NCBI GenBank assembly: GCA_002298335.1
Contig: DBNK01000039.1
Coordinates: forward strand, 46,417-110,416
Source: Thalassolituus sp. UBA674
Lineage (GTDB): Bacteria; Pseudomonadota; Gammaproteobacteria; Pseudomonadales; Oceanobacteraceae
DNA: 64,000 nucleotides
Reading direction: 5' to 3'
Both the position numbers and the translations under genes were made by a program. Positions 34,548 to 42,286 of this stretch are shown here, piece by piece (within the stretch, counting starts at the first letter, position 1; each line of letters begins with the position of its first letter). The notes under the pieces are model-generated. The model made no database searches, was not told the DNA's origin, and worked only from the letters and a program-made list of their open reading frames with translations.

Positions 34548-35267
34548 TCAGGCATGTGTCGTCAGCATATTACTGAACAGGGCGAGACAGAATCCGAAGA
34601 CGGCTCCCAGCGGCGGCGCCCAGTGTTTTCTGAGTACGGATTGTGGGGCAATGTCCTGAAACAGGAGATACAGAATGCCGCCGGAGGCAAACAGCATAAT
34701 GGCGCCCAGGATATAGTCCTGACCAGCCAGAAGATAAAAGCCGCTGAAACCGGCGATGGGCCCCAGTGGCACCAGCGCAAGCATGGACAACAGGGTGCGG
34801 CGGTTGCTGCGATTCTGGCGCTGCAGTTCGCGGAAGGCGTTAAACCCTTCCGGCAGGTTCTGCAGGGCAATGAGTACTGCCAATAGGGTGGCTGAGTCGG
34901 AACCGGCAGCCATTAATCCCCCAAGTGCGATGGCTTCGGGAACGTAATCAGAGAGCATGCCGATCAGTTGCGGTGCCTGTCGGCCTCCGGCGGCCATTTT
35001 CCGCTCCAGCAGGAAGAAAAAAATCCCTCCGGTCAGCAGTATAGGGATGGCCAGCATGGAGCCTCCCATGCTCTCGACGCCTTCCGGTACCAGCACCACA
35101 GCCACCGCGCCGAGCAGAATGCCGCCACCGAAGGCAATGATGAAATGGCGCAGCTCGTGTTCCAGCCATTGCGGGCGGATGTGCTCAAAGCTGGCGAGCA
35201 GTCCCCCCACAGGAATGGCGGCACCGGCCATCACAGTGAGAAGCAGTATCAGCAGGGGTTCAGACAT
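34548..35267 (-). CDS. ZIP-family metal transporter
   Basis: Protein of 239 residues with seven or eight hydrophobic helices. Helix 4 has YVPEAIALGG and helix 5 ALQNLPEGFNAF, where H-to-N and related changes from the usual HNxPEG/HxxPE ligands are visible; the central QNLPEG keeps the Asn, Pro and Glu. The family moves divalent metals such as zinc. The altered ligand set leaves the substrate open. It is preceded by a short intergenic region and the htpX terminator. Confidence 0.78.
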   Translation of the reverse strand: MSEPLLILLLTVMAGAAIPVGGLLASFEHIRPQWLEHELRHFIIAFGGGILLGAVAVVLVPEGVESMGGSMLAIPILLTGGIFFFLLERKMAAGGRQAPQLIGMLSDYVPEAIALGGLMAAGSDSATLLAVLIALQNLPEGFNAFRELQRQNRSNRRTLLSMLALVPLGPIAGFSGFYLLAGQDYILGAIMLFASGGILYLLFQDIAPQSVLRKHWAPPLGAVFGFCLALFSNMLTTHA

Positions 35268-35404
35268 TTTTTTGTGTGCTTTAACGGGCAGGGTGACAAC
35301 GCTAGCAACCCTCTGCCTTTACTGCAACGGAAACCCTGATGGACTGTTGATTAATTTTAAGTGGATGAGGATATGCGTTGTCGGAATCTGGATTAAACCG
35401 GTAT

Positions 35405-35433
35405 AAAAAAGCCCCGGTAACCGGGGCTTTTCT
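35405..35433. terminator. Bidirectional-type intrinsic terminator (htpX)
   Basis: GCCCCGG and CCGGGGC pair around a short loop; A-run on the left and T-run on the right. It ends the minus-strand htpX transcript about 20 nt after its stop. Confidence 0.85.
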
Positions 35434-35452
35434 TCTCTGACAGTGTTGTGTG

Positions 35453-36343
35453 TTACACCCGGCTGCCGTACCGCTGACGCAGGGCTTCGATACGCACGTC
35501 CAGTGGCGGGTGAGACGCGAACAGGGCAGACAGCTTACCTTCACCACGGATGCCGAAGGCGACCAGTTCACCTTCCAGCTCACTGGGCTGGTCGTAAGTG
35601 TCTTTCAGGCGGGCAAGGGCAGACGCCATAGCCGCCGGACTGACCAGTTCAGCTCCAGCCTGATCAGCGCGGAATTCACGGCGACGGCTGAACCAGAAGA
35701 CGATGGTCGAGGCCAGAATACCCAGCACCACTTCGGCGAAGATGGTGGCAATAAAATAGCCGATACCATGGCCATTCTCGTTTTTGAAAATGGCGCGGTC
35801 GACGAAGCTGCCGATGATGCGCGCGAAGAACATCACAAAGGCGTTCACCACGCCCTGAATCAGGGCCAGTGTGACCATGTCACCATTGGCCACGTGGCCG
35901 ATTTCATGGCCGAGAACGGCTTTCACTTCGTCTTTGTTCATGCGTTGCAGCAGGCCCGTGGAAACGGCGACCAGTGCGTCGTCTTTTTTCCAGCCGGTGG
36001 CAAAGGCATTGGGGGCATCGGACTGGAAAATACCGACTTCCGGCATACCGATTCCGGCTTTGTCCGCGAGTTCTTTAACGGTGCTGAGCAGCCATTGTTC
36101 TCCGGCGTTATGCGGCTGTTCTATCACCTGCACACCCATGGAACGTTTGGCCATCCATTTGGAAATCAGCAGCGAGACGAACGAGCCGCCCATACCGAAC
36201 AGGAAGCAGAAAATCAGCAGTCCCTGCATGTTGCCCATGCCGCTGGACATCAGGTACTGGTCTATTCCAAGAATCCGGAAGGTAATGCTGGCGACGATCA
36301 GAATCGCCAGGTTGGTTCCCAGAAACAGTGCGATACGTAACAT
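35453..36343 (-). CDS. htpX: Membrane protease HtpX
   Basis: M48-family zinc protease of the inner membrane that takes part in quality control of membrane proteins. The 296-residue protein begins MLRIALFLGTNLAILIVASI with two N-terminal helices, has the active-site HEIGHVANGDMVT near residue 140, and two further helices before EFRADQAGAELV, which holds the third ligand Glu. AGGAG lies 8 nt before the start. HtpX is often induced by envelope stress through the Cpx pathway; no such site was identified here. Confidence 0.95.
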   Translation of the reverse strand: MLRIALFLGTNLAILIVASITFRILGIDQYLMSSGMGNMQGLLIFCFLFGMGGSFVSLLISKWMAKRSMGVQVIEQPHNAGEQWLLSTVKELADKAGIGMPEVGIFQSDAPNAFATGWKKDDALVAVSTGLLQRMNKDEVKAVLGHEIGHVANGDMVTLALIQGVVNAFVMFFARIIGSFVDRAIFKNENGHGIGYFIATIFAEVVLGILASTIVFWFSRRREFRADQAGAELVSPAAMASALARLKDTYDQPSELEGELVAFGIRGEGKLSALFASHPPLDVRIEALRQRYGSRV

Positions 36344-36485
36344 TCAGAGTTCTCCTGATGAATGCAGAAACGGTAGTAAACCCGGTAAATATGACATCAG
36401 AATGGGTCCGGAAACGGTGAAATTCAAGCCAGATATCTGTCAGGAATGGTCATGGTTAAGACCATTCCTCCCCTGGGTTGCGGGC

Positions 36486-36680
36486 TCAGTCTTCCGGCGT
36501 GAAGATGGCTTCAATCGGCAGTTCAAACACCCGGGCTATGCCGAACGCCAACGGCAGTGACGGATCGTATTTGCCCTTCTCGATGGCAATGATGGTCTGG
36601 CGCGAGACATTCAGCTGCTCTGCCAGCGCCTGCTGGCTCCAGTTGCGCTCCGCGCGCAGATCTTTGATGCGGTTTTTCAT
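36486..36680 (-). CDS. XRE-family small transcriptional regulator
   Basis: Protein of 64 residues that is almost only a helix-turn-helix: MKNRIKDLRAERNWSQQALAEQLNVSRQTIIAIEKGKYDPSLPLAFGIARVFELPIEAIFTPED. It belongs to the minimal XRE group that is usually encoded with a small membrane protein, as here (36693-37085). The two genes are 12 nt apart. It probably represses its own operon through the three operators at 37121-37174. Confidence 0.92.
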   Translation of the reverse strand: MKNRIKDLRAERNWSQQALAEQLNVSRQTIIAIEKGKYDPSLPLAFGIARVFELPIEAIFTPED

Positions 36681-36692
36681 GGTCAGCCAGCC

Positions 36693-37085
36693 TCAGTGGT
36701 AACGGCGGCAGACAAACCACTGCGACAGCGCCAGTGTCACCATCATCATCGGCATGATCCACATGGTCGGCAAAGCCGGAAAGCCAATGTCTTCCAGAAA
36801 GCCCCAGGCAAACGTCCCGGAGGCCACCAGAGCAAAGGCAGTCATCGCTGCCTCCAGATACTGGCGTTGCTGCAGCTCGTCCCAGCTGCGGACGTACTGA
36901 ATGATGATGCGGATAACAAAGATCACCGGAATCATCGGTAGCAGCACCAGCAGAACGCTCAGTGCAAAGGGCACACTGTAATGATCAAGCACGGTATTTA
37001 TGCCCATCAGAATGATGAAATAAGCAGCAAAGGCGATGCTCAGGTGAGTCAGATAACGGCGGAAAGCCGGTTTCATTGTGGTCAT
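36693..37085 (-). CDS. Small membrane protein in operon with XRE regulator
   Basis: Protein of 130 residues with four predicted helices (LSIAFAAYFIILMGI, ALSVLLVLLPMIPVIFVI, AAMTAFALVASGTFAWGFL, LPTMWIMPMMMVTLALSQWF). Between helices 2 and 3 is a charged loop (QYVRSWDELQQRQYLEA). Function unknown; partners of this regulator type are seen in many bacteria. GAGGAGG stands 5 nt before the ATG, an unusually strong site. Expression is probably controlled by the triple operator upstream. Confidence 0.78.
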   Translation of the reverse strand: MTTMKPAFRRYLTHLSIAFAAYFIILMGINTVLDHYSVPFALSVLLVLLPMIPVIFVIRIIIQYVRSWDELQQRQYLEAAMTAFALVASGTFAWGFLEDIGFPALPTMWIMPMMMVTLALSQWFVCRRYH

Positions 37086-37120
37086 GGGTGCCTCCTCAGT
37101 CGGCTCAGGCTCTGTTTGAT

Positions 37121-37174
37121 GTAAAGTGGGCTTTACTATGTAAAAGAAGCTTTACTATGTCAAGTGTACTTAAC
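37121..37174 (-). promoter_or_regulatory. Triple operator array and promoter of the membrane protein/XRE operon
   Basis: Three 16-bp palindromes with the form GTnAA-N6-TTnAC: GTAAAGTGGGCTTTAC (37121-37136), GTAAAAGAAGCTTTAC (37140-37155) and GTCAAGTGTACTTAAC (37159-37174). Their starts are exactly 19 bp apart, and TAT separates the first from the second and the second from the third. A minus-strand promoter, TTGACA (37163-37158), 17 nt, CATAGT (37140-37135), is embedded in them, so binding would block RNA polymerase. The likely ligand is the XRE protein encoded downstream. Confidence 0.75.
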
Positions 37175-37195
37175 ATAAAAAACTGAAGAACTGCA

Positions 37196-37224
37196 TTGGT
37201 GACTACCTGACTTTCCGTTATCAT
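37196..37224 (+). promoter_or_regulatory. Promoter of the thiamine operon
   Basis: TTGGTG (37196-37201), 17 nt, TATCAT (37219-37224). The predicted transcription start, about 37231, falls at the first base of riboswitch stem P1, as expected. Confidence 0.6.
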
Positions 37225-37231
37225 GGCCCTC

Positions 37232-37487
37232 GCCCAGGGGGAGGCCAGCAGGCCTGAGATTAACCGCAACCTGAAGCAGCACGCTTTTGCGAATCAACCT
37301 TAATGGTTTCGCTGAAGCGTCGGTGAGGCAGCCAGAGCCAGGCAAAAATGGTTGAGGAAGCGCAGCGTACCCATCGTACGTGAGCATTCCGAAGACATTT
37401 TTAACGCCGCTCTGGCAACGTAACCAGCTTCTGAAAATCGGTTTAAACCCCGGAACCTGATCCGGCTAGTACCGGCGTAGGAATGGG
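37232..37487 (+). promoter_or_regulatory. TPP riboswitch with long inserted arm
   Basis: All core parts of a thiamine pyrophosphate aptamer are present: P1 CCCA/TGGG (37233-37236 with 37484-37487), P2 GGGG/CCCC (near 37238 with 37448-37451), P3 GGCC-AGCA-GGCC, the CTGAGA motif (37254-37259), then ACCTGATCC, the CCGG-CTAGTA-CCGG hairpin and GCGTAGGAA (37475-37483). Between CTGAGA and the P2 3' strand lie 188 nt instead of the usual few tens. That arm is repeat element copy 2. The riboswitch precedes a TonB receptor, YkoF-like, PnuT and kinase genes of thiamine salvage, so the assignment is firm. Confidence 0.93.
37260..37447 (+). repeat. Structured repeat element, copy 2, inside the TPP riboswitch
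   Basis: This segment fills the gap between CTGAGA and the P2 3' strand of the aptamer. It contains the 68-bp core (37341-37408) shared with copies 1 and 3, flanked by GCCAGAGC/GCTCTGGC. The ends TTAACC and GGTTTAA form an imperfect inverted repeat similar to the TTTAAACC ends of copy 3. About 60 extra bases at its left side are not shared with the other copies. Confidence 0.78.
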
Positions 37488-37529
37488 AAAGCAGCCTGTT
37501 TTTCGCAGTCTGTCCGACATTTCAGAAAT

Positions 37530-37553
37530 GATGCATCCGCCAGCGGAGGCATC
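37530..37553 (+). promoter_or_regulatory. Hairpin in the thiamine operon leader
   Basis: GATGCaTCCG pairs with CGGAgGCATC around a CCAG loop, 40 nt past the aptamer and 54 nt before the ATG. No T-run follows. It may belong to the expression platform, which then probably acts on translation, since the ribosome-binding site AAAAGG is close to the start at 37608. Confidence 0.45.
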
Positions 37554-37607
37554 TCTACGCAGTCACCGGGTCTTTCACACTCATCGTTAACGTGTAAAAG
37601 GCCGTTT

Positions 37608-39719
37608 ATGAACCGCTCGTTGTTATCTGTTTTATTACCTGCCGCTCTGGCGCCCCTGAGTCTGCCATTGTCTGCCGTGGTGCAGGCGGAAGACGCTGTT
37701 TCGGATTCCGTCGATCTTCCGACCGTGACCGTCACGGCCGATTTCCGTCAGACCGATGTGCAGCAGATCCCTGAAGCCACCACCGTCGTCACCGGCACAG
37801 AGATCGAAGCCCGCAGTGCGGAGCATCTGGAGCAGGTGCTGAGTTTTGCCCCGAACGTGAACTTCTCCTCCGGTGCCTCCCGTGGCCGTTATTTTCAGAT
37901 CCGTGGTATCGGTGAGCGCAGCCAGTTTGTTGACCCGGTGAACCCATCTGTCGGTCTGGTGATTGATGGTATCGATATGACCGGTCTTGGCGCTGCGGCA
38001 ACCCTGTTTGATGTGCAGCAGGTGGAGATTCTGCGCGGCCCGCAGGGCACCCGCTTCGGCGCCAATTCACTGGCCGGAATGATCAATATCCGCTCCAGCG
38101 ACCCGACGGCTGAGACGGAAGGCTATCTGAGCGCCCGTGCCGGTAATTACGATACGTATGGCCTTGGTGGGGCGTTATCCGGCGCACTGTCTGAGCGGGT
38201 ACAGGGGCGTATTGCCATGCAGGGTTTCCAGTCGGATGGCTATGTCGACAACGACTACCTGAACCGCGACGACACCAATGATCTCGATGAGAAAACCGCA
38301 CGCGGTAAGCTGGCCTGGCAGCTCAGCGATGACACCGACCTCGGTCTGACCCTGCTCTACGCCGACATCGACAACGGTTACGACGCCTTCAGCCTCGATA
38401 AAAACCGCACCACTCTGTCGGATCAGCCGGGTGTCGATGCCCAGGACACCCTGGCCGGTGCTCTGTCGGTGGATTCGCGCCTGAACGGCAGCGTGCAGCT
38501 GCAGGCGGTACTGACCGGCAGCACCTCAGATTCTGAATACAGCTACGACGAAGACTGGGCCTACGTCGGCATTGCACCGGACTGGGAATACAGCTCCTTC
38601 GATCAGTACCTGCGCGAGTTTGACCGTACCTCTGCGGATATCCGCCTGCTGTCGATGCCGGAAGGACGCCTGTTCGGCGGTCGTACCGACTGGGTGGCCG
38701 GTGTCTATGTGATGCAGCGTAACGAAGACCTGGTCCGCAACTACACCTATCAGGCAGAGCAGTTCACCAGCGAGCTGGAGTCCGTTTCGGCAGCGCTCTA
38801 CGGTGAACTGACCACGGAACTGGCAAGCGGTGTTCATCTGATCACGGGTCTGCGTCTGGAAAACTGGACGAATGACTACCGCGACAGCAACGCCATCGAC
38901 GGCAGCACGGATGAAGATCTGGCTGGTGGCCGTATCACCCTGGAAGCCATGCTGAACCCGTATAACCTGGGGTACGCCACGCTGGCGCGGGGTTATAAGC
39001 CGGGCGGCATCAATACGGATCCTGACATTTCAGAAGCCAACCGCGAGTTCGAAACTGAATACAACAACACGCTGGAACTGGGCCTGAAGTCTTCACTGCA
39101 GGATGATCGTCTGCAGACGCGTATCGCCGCCTTCTACATTCAGCGTAAAGACCAGCAGGTGAAAAGCTCGTACGCCTATCAGAACCCGGATAACTCCTTC
39201 TCGTTCCAGGATTATCTGGCCAACGCCGCCGAAGGCCGCAACTGGGGTCTGGAGCTGGAAAGCAACTGGCAGCTGGCTGAGCGTCTGAACTGGGCCCTGA
39301 GCTACGGTTATCTGATCACCGAGTTTGTCGATTACAGCTACGACACTGACGACGGTGAATTCAGTAAAGACGGCCGCCAGCAGGCCATGGCACCGCAGTA
39401 TTCCGCTGCGACTGCGCTGACCTATGACCTGACACAGGCGCTGTCTTTCCGTGTTGAGAGTGAAGCTAAGGACGAGTTTTATTTCTCCGACAGCCACGAC
39501 GAAAAATCCAAAGCGTATGTGCTCTGGCATGCACGACTGGCCTGGCAGAAACCAGACTACTCGGTCGCTCTGTACGGCCGTAACCTGACGGACAGAGCGA
39601 CCGAAGTGCGTGGCTTCGGCGGCTTTGGGAATGACCCGCGTCTGGAATACGCCACCGACCGCTATGTGCAGTACGGTGAGCCAAGAACCGTTGGCGTAGA
39701 AGGCAAACTCTACTTTTAA
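37608..39719 (+). CDS. TonB-dependent outer-membrane receptor, thiamine/TPP uptake
   Basis: Protein of 703 residues with a signal peptide (SAVVQAEDA) and a TonB-box-like TVTVTADF, a plug domain (IPEATTVVTGTEIEARSAEHLEQVLSFAPNVNFSSGASRGRYFQIRGIG, then VEILRGPQGTRFGANSLAGMINI), and a barrel ending in VEGKLYF. A TPP riboswitch controls it, and thiamine-salvage genes follow, so its substrate is most likely thiamine, its phosphates or a pyrimidine precursor. Riboswitch-linked receptors of this type are known from comparative genomics of thiamine metabolism. AAAAGG stands 6 nt before the ATG. Confidence 0.9.
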   Translation: MNRSLLSVLLPAALAPLSLPLSAVVQAEDAVSDSVDLPTVTVTADFRQTDVQQIPEATTVVTGTEIEARSAEHLEQVLSFAPNVNFSSGASRGRYFQIRGIGERSQFVDPVNPSVGLVIDGIDMTGLGAAATLFDVQQVEILRGPQGTRFGANSLAGMINIRSSDPTAETEGYLSARAGNYDTYGLGGALSGALSERVQGRIAMQGFQSDGYVDNDYLNRDDTNDLDEKTARGKLAWQLSDDTDLGLTLLYADIDNGYDAFSLDKNRTTLSDQPGVDAQDTLAGALSVDSRLNGSVQLQAVLTGSTSDSEYSYDEDWAYVGIAPDWEYSSFDQYLREFDRTSADIRLLSMPEGRLFGGRTDWVAGVYVMQRNEDLVRNYTYQAEQFTSELESVSAALYGELTTELASGVHLITGLRLENWTNDYRDSNAIDGSTDEDLAGGRITLEAMLNPYNLGYATLARGYKPGGINTDPDISEANREFETEYNNTLELGLKSSLQDDRLQTRIAAFYIQRKDQQVKSSYAYQNPDNSFSFQDYLANAAEGRNWGLELESNWQLAERLNWALSYGYLITEFVDYSYDTDDGEFSKDGRQQAMAPQYSAATALTYDLTQALSFRVESEAKDEFYFSDSHDEKSKAYVLWHARLAWQKPDYSVALYGRNLTDRATEVRGFGGFGNDPRLEYATDRYVQYGEPRTVGVEGKLYF

Positions 39720-39728
39720 CACAGCAAT

Positions 39729-39751
39729 GTGGTGGGCAGTGCCCACCCTAC
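39729..39751 (-). repeat. REP-like palindrome, copy A
   Basis: Contains TGGGCAGTGCCCA flanked by GTGG and CCTAC. It is the inverted partner of copy B 16 bp downstream; the two can form a long hairpin between the receptor and YkoF-like genes. Confidence 0.65.
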
Positions 39752-39766
39752 AGCACTCATTACGAC

Positions 39767-39789
39767 GTAGGGTGCGCACTGCGCACCAC
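39767..39789 (+). repeat. REP-like palindrome, copy B
   Basis: GTAGGG followed by TGCGCACTGCGCA and CCAC. It is the same unit as copies A (39729, inverted) and C (42287). Changes in the arms keep the pairing. Confidence 0.65.
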
Positions 39790-39811
39790 CACAGACAAGC
39801 CGGAGACCGCT

Positions 39812-40078
39812 ATGGAAATATCCGCAGAAATCAGCAAATACCCTCTGACCGAAGAATATCTCGAACACATCAAAAGCTTTATCGACCGCCTGAATGCGGT
39901 TGAAGGCCTGACCGTCGTCACCAACACCATGAGCACTCAGGTGTTCGGCGAACACGATCTGGTGATGGATACGCTGCGCGATGAAATGCGCGTCAGCTGG
40001 GAGACCTTTGGCCGCGCCATTTTTGTCGTAAAGTATATCGGCCGCAATCTTGATCCGGCTCTGAAGCCGCACGGTTGA
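39812..40078 (+). CDS. YkoF-like thiamine/HMP-binding domain protein
   Basis: Protein of 88 residues: a single ferredoxin-like domain beginning MEISAEISKYPLTEEYLEHIKSFIDRL, with GLTVVTNTMSTQVFGEHDLVMDTLRDEM and FGRAIFVVKYIGR. This matches the YKOF/MTH1187-like family; Bacillus YkoF binds thiamine and hydroxymethylpyrimidine. Its place between the TonB receptor and PnuT supports a role in thiamine handling. The protein is cytoplasmic and small, perhaps a carrier or sensor. Confidence 0.82.
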   Translation: MEISAEISKYPLTEEYLEHIKSFIDRLNAVEGLTVVTNTMSTQVFGEHDLVMDTLRDEMRVSWETFGRAIFVVKYIGRNLDPALKPHG

Positions 40079-40126
40079 GAACAGACGGACGTCTGATGTC
40101 AGGCGTCTGCCTTTAATGGAGCAGAC

Positions 40127-40771
40127 ATGATCGAAACCATCTGGCAGGGCGCCCTCAGCTACGCCCAGACCATGAGCCACTGGGAAACGGCCGGGGTTAT
40201 TCTCGGCGTTGCCTATCTGCTGTTCGCCATGCGCCAGAGTCAGTGGTGCTGGTACGCGGCGTTCGGCAGCACCGCCATCTTCACCTGGCTGTTCTTCGAC
40301 GTCAGCCTGCTGATGGAATCGGCGCTGAATCTCTATTACCTGGTGATGGCCGTGTATGGCTGGTTCAGCTGGCGCAACGGCGGTGACAGCCCGCAGGAGC
40401 AGCTGCCGATACAGAGCTGGAACATCCGGCAACATGTTCAGGTGATCGTACCTGTGTTGCTGCTCAGCGCCATCAGTGGCTTTCTGCTGACCGAGCACAC
40501 CCGTGCGGCTCTGCCATATCTGGATTCCTTCACCACCTGGGGTGCCGTCGTCACCACCTGGATGGTCACCCGCAAGGTGCTCGAAAACTGGATATACTGG
40601 CTGGTGATCGACGCGGTGGCGGTGTATCTCTACATTGACCGCGAGCTGTATCTCACAGCGCTGCTGATGTTGCTGTATCTGGTACTGGCCAGTATCGGCT
40701 GGTACACCTGGCGCCGTGAATACCTCAGCCAGAATCCGGAACACAAAGGGAGCCCGGTGTTTGAACGTTAA
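40127..40771 (+). CDS. pnuT: PnuT-type thiamine transporter (PnuC family)
   Basis: Protein of 214 residues with seven hydrophobic helices. NLYYLVMAVYGWFSW and LVLASIGWYTWRREY carry the GW(Y/F)xW motifs of the PnuC family. PnuT members move thiamine across the inner membrane by facilitated diffusion, with trapping by phosphorylation. The adjacent kinase gene and the TPP riboswitch upstream support PnuT rather than the nicotinamide-riboside carrier PnuC. Confidence 0.88.
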   Translation: MIETIWQGALSYAQTMSHWETAGVILGVAYLLFAMRQSQWCWYAAFGSTAIFTWLFFDVSLLMESALNLYYLVMAVYGWFSWRNGGDSPQEQLPIQSWNIRQHVQVIVPVLLLSAISGFLLTEHTRAALPYLDSFTTWGAVVTTWMVTRKVLENWIYWLVIDAVAVYLYIDRELYLTALLMLLYLVLASIGWYTWRREYLSQNPEHKGSPVFER

Positions 40772-41585
40772 TCTGCGCCTGAATCAGGCGCTTGATCAGT
40801 GGCACGAATGGGGCCTGAACGATGCCCGTCCGCCAGTGGCCATCCGCCGCTTACCCGGTGGACTGACCAATCAGAATTTTTCTTTGCAGTGTGGACCGCA
40901 TCATCTGGTGCTGCGCCTGAATCACACCGATGACAAGCGTCTGAATATTCTGCGCCCGGTCGAGCTGGCCATTCAGCGTTATATGGCACACATCGGCTTC
41001 AGCCCGAAAGTGCATTATGTCTCAGAAGAGCAGGGCTACTGGGTGCGTGATTACGTCGCCGGCAATGTATTGCAGACCGACCTGCTGACCTCAGACACCC
41101 TGGCCGGGATGGCGCGCCTGCTGCACTCGGTTCACCATATCGACATCCGTCATCTGGAGATTCCTCCTCTCGAATTCAGCGTCAAAGCCATGCGCTACCT
41201 GACTCTGCTGAAGCAGGAGCAGCCGCAGCACATCGGCATGCTGACTGAACTGGAGGATTGTGTGCTCAAAGTCGGGGAAGGCCTGCCGGAGGGCTACTCC
41301 CTGTGCCACATGGATCCGTTACCGGCCAACTGGATTTCTCAGCCCAGTGGTCTCCTTACCCTGCTCGACTGGGAATACGCCGCACGCGCACATCCACTGC
41401 TGGATTTTGCCGCCGTCTACCGCGCCCTGCCCGGACACCTGCGACCCTTGTGGCTGAAAGCGGCCAACGTCGGCGATGAATCATACTGGGCCATGGCCCT
41501 GCGTCAGGTCGGCCTGCTGGAAAAACTCTGGCTGGTCGCGGAAGGTCAGGCCGGAATCACCAGCCTCAGAGACGAAATCCGCTGA
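40761..41585 (+). CDS. Thiamine kinase-like phosphotransferase
   Basis: Protein of 274 residues of the aminoglycoside/choline-kinase fold. GGLTNQNFSLQCGPHHLVLRLN is the nucleotide-binding hairpin, YSLCHMDPLPANWI the catalytic loop (Asp and Asn of HxDxxxxN) and LTLLDWEYAARAHPLLDFA the metal-binding Asp. Encoded after PnuT in a TPP-controlled operon, it probably phosphorylates imported thiamine, like ThiK. TTG at 40761 with AGGGAG upstream is the preferred start; it overlaps pnuT by 11 nt. A different small-molecule alcohol as substrate cannot be excluded. Confidence 0.82.
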   Translation: MNVNLRLNQALDQWHEWGLNDARPPVAIRRLPGGLTNQNFSLQCGPHHLVLRLNHTDDKRLNILRPVELAIQRYMAHIGFSPKVHYVSEEQGYWVRDYVAGNVLQTDLLTSDTLAGMARLLHSVHHIDIRHLEIPPLEFSVKAMRYLTLLKQEQPQHIGMLTELEDCVLKVGEGLPEGYSLCHMDPLPANWISQPSGLLTLLDWEYAARAHPLLDFAAVYRALPGHLRPLWLKAANVGDESYWAMALRQVGLLEKLWLVAEGQAGITSLRDEIR

Positions 41586-41722
41586 TTTTATGGACACCTG
41601 TTAAATATGTGTGACTTATGCGACAGCTGCCAGTCATCCCGTCTTCTGTCCGCATTGTCCCGTATACAATTTAAACAGCACTCGTCATAATTCATGAGAA
41701 TTCGGGGGAATTACCAACTGTC

Positions 41723-42034
41723 ATGTCCATGACCATCAAGCGTTGCTATCAGTTACTGGGGATCGGGGAAAACAGCAGCCGTGCTGTGATCCGCGATGCC
41801 TACCAGCGTCTGGCGCTGGCCTATCATCCGGACCGTAATCCGGGTGCGGACGAGATATTCGCGCAGATGACCACGGCTTACGAGCAGCTCATGGAACACA
41901 TGAAAGACCAGCCGGGCACGGACCTTGTGGAGTTCTCAGAACGCCGCCGTGCCCGCCGTCGTCCTACTGACCGGCGCTTCGACATTGTCAGTGAGAGTCA
42001 GTATCTGGGTACCTCTGTCCGCGAGCAGGTTTGA
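41723..42034 (+). CDS. J-domain (DnaJ-like) protein
   Basis: Protein of 103 residues. The J domain spans residues 4-65: CYQLLGIGENSSRAVIRDAYQRLALAYHPDRNPGADEIFAQMTTAYEQL, with the HPD motif that stimulates DnaK. The C-terminal 40 residues are Arg-rich. There is no G/F or zinc region, so it is a short type III J protein. The leader holds GGGGGAATTACC (41704-41715), complementary to a loop of the candidate small RNA at 53680-53748. Repeat copy 3 begins directly after its stop codon. Confidence 0.85.
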   Translation: MSMTIKRCYQLLGIGENSSRAVIRDAYQRLALAYHPDRNPGADEIFAQMTTAYEQLMEHMKDQPGTDLVEFSERRRARRRPTDRRFDIVSESQYLGTSVREQV

Positions 42035-42159
42035 TTTAAACCTGGCTGCGTTGCCACAGCGGTGTTAAAGCCGTCCTCAAAATCCTCATTTACAACTCGT
42101 AAACTCCGGTTTTTCGGACGGCTTTGCCTTGCTGTGACTGCCTCGCCGACGGTTTAAAC
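42035..42159 (-). repeat. Structured repeat element, copy 3
   Basis: A 125-bp element with 8-bp inverted ends (TTTAAACC at 42035-42042, GGTTTAAA at 42151-42158). Its 68-bp core (42061-42128) is on the opposite strand to copies 1 and 2. The main stem AAAGCCGTCC/GGACGGCTTT is perfect. It starts at the base after the J-domain stop codon. Confidence 0.8.
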
Positions 42160-42286
42160 ATCCGGATCAATCTCACTAAAAAGGGATTCTATAAAAAATC
42201 ACCGTCATCCTGCGGCGAGCGCAGCGAAGACCGGAGGATCCATAGACCTTCCTCTGGTGTGTGATGTCCCAACGTGAAATACAGAC

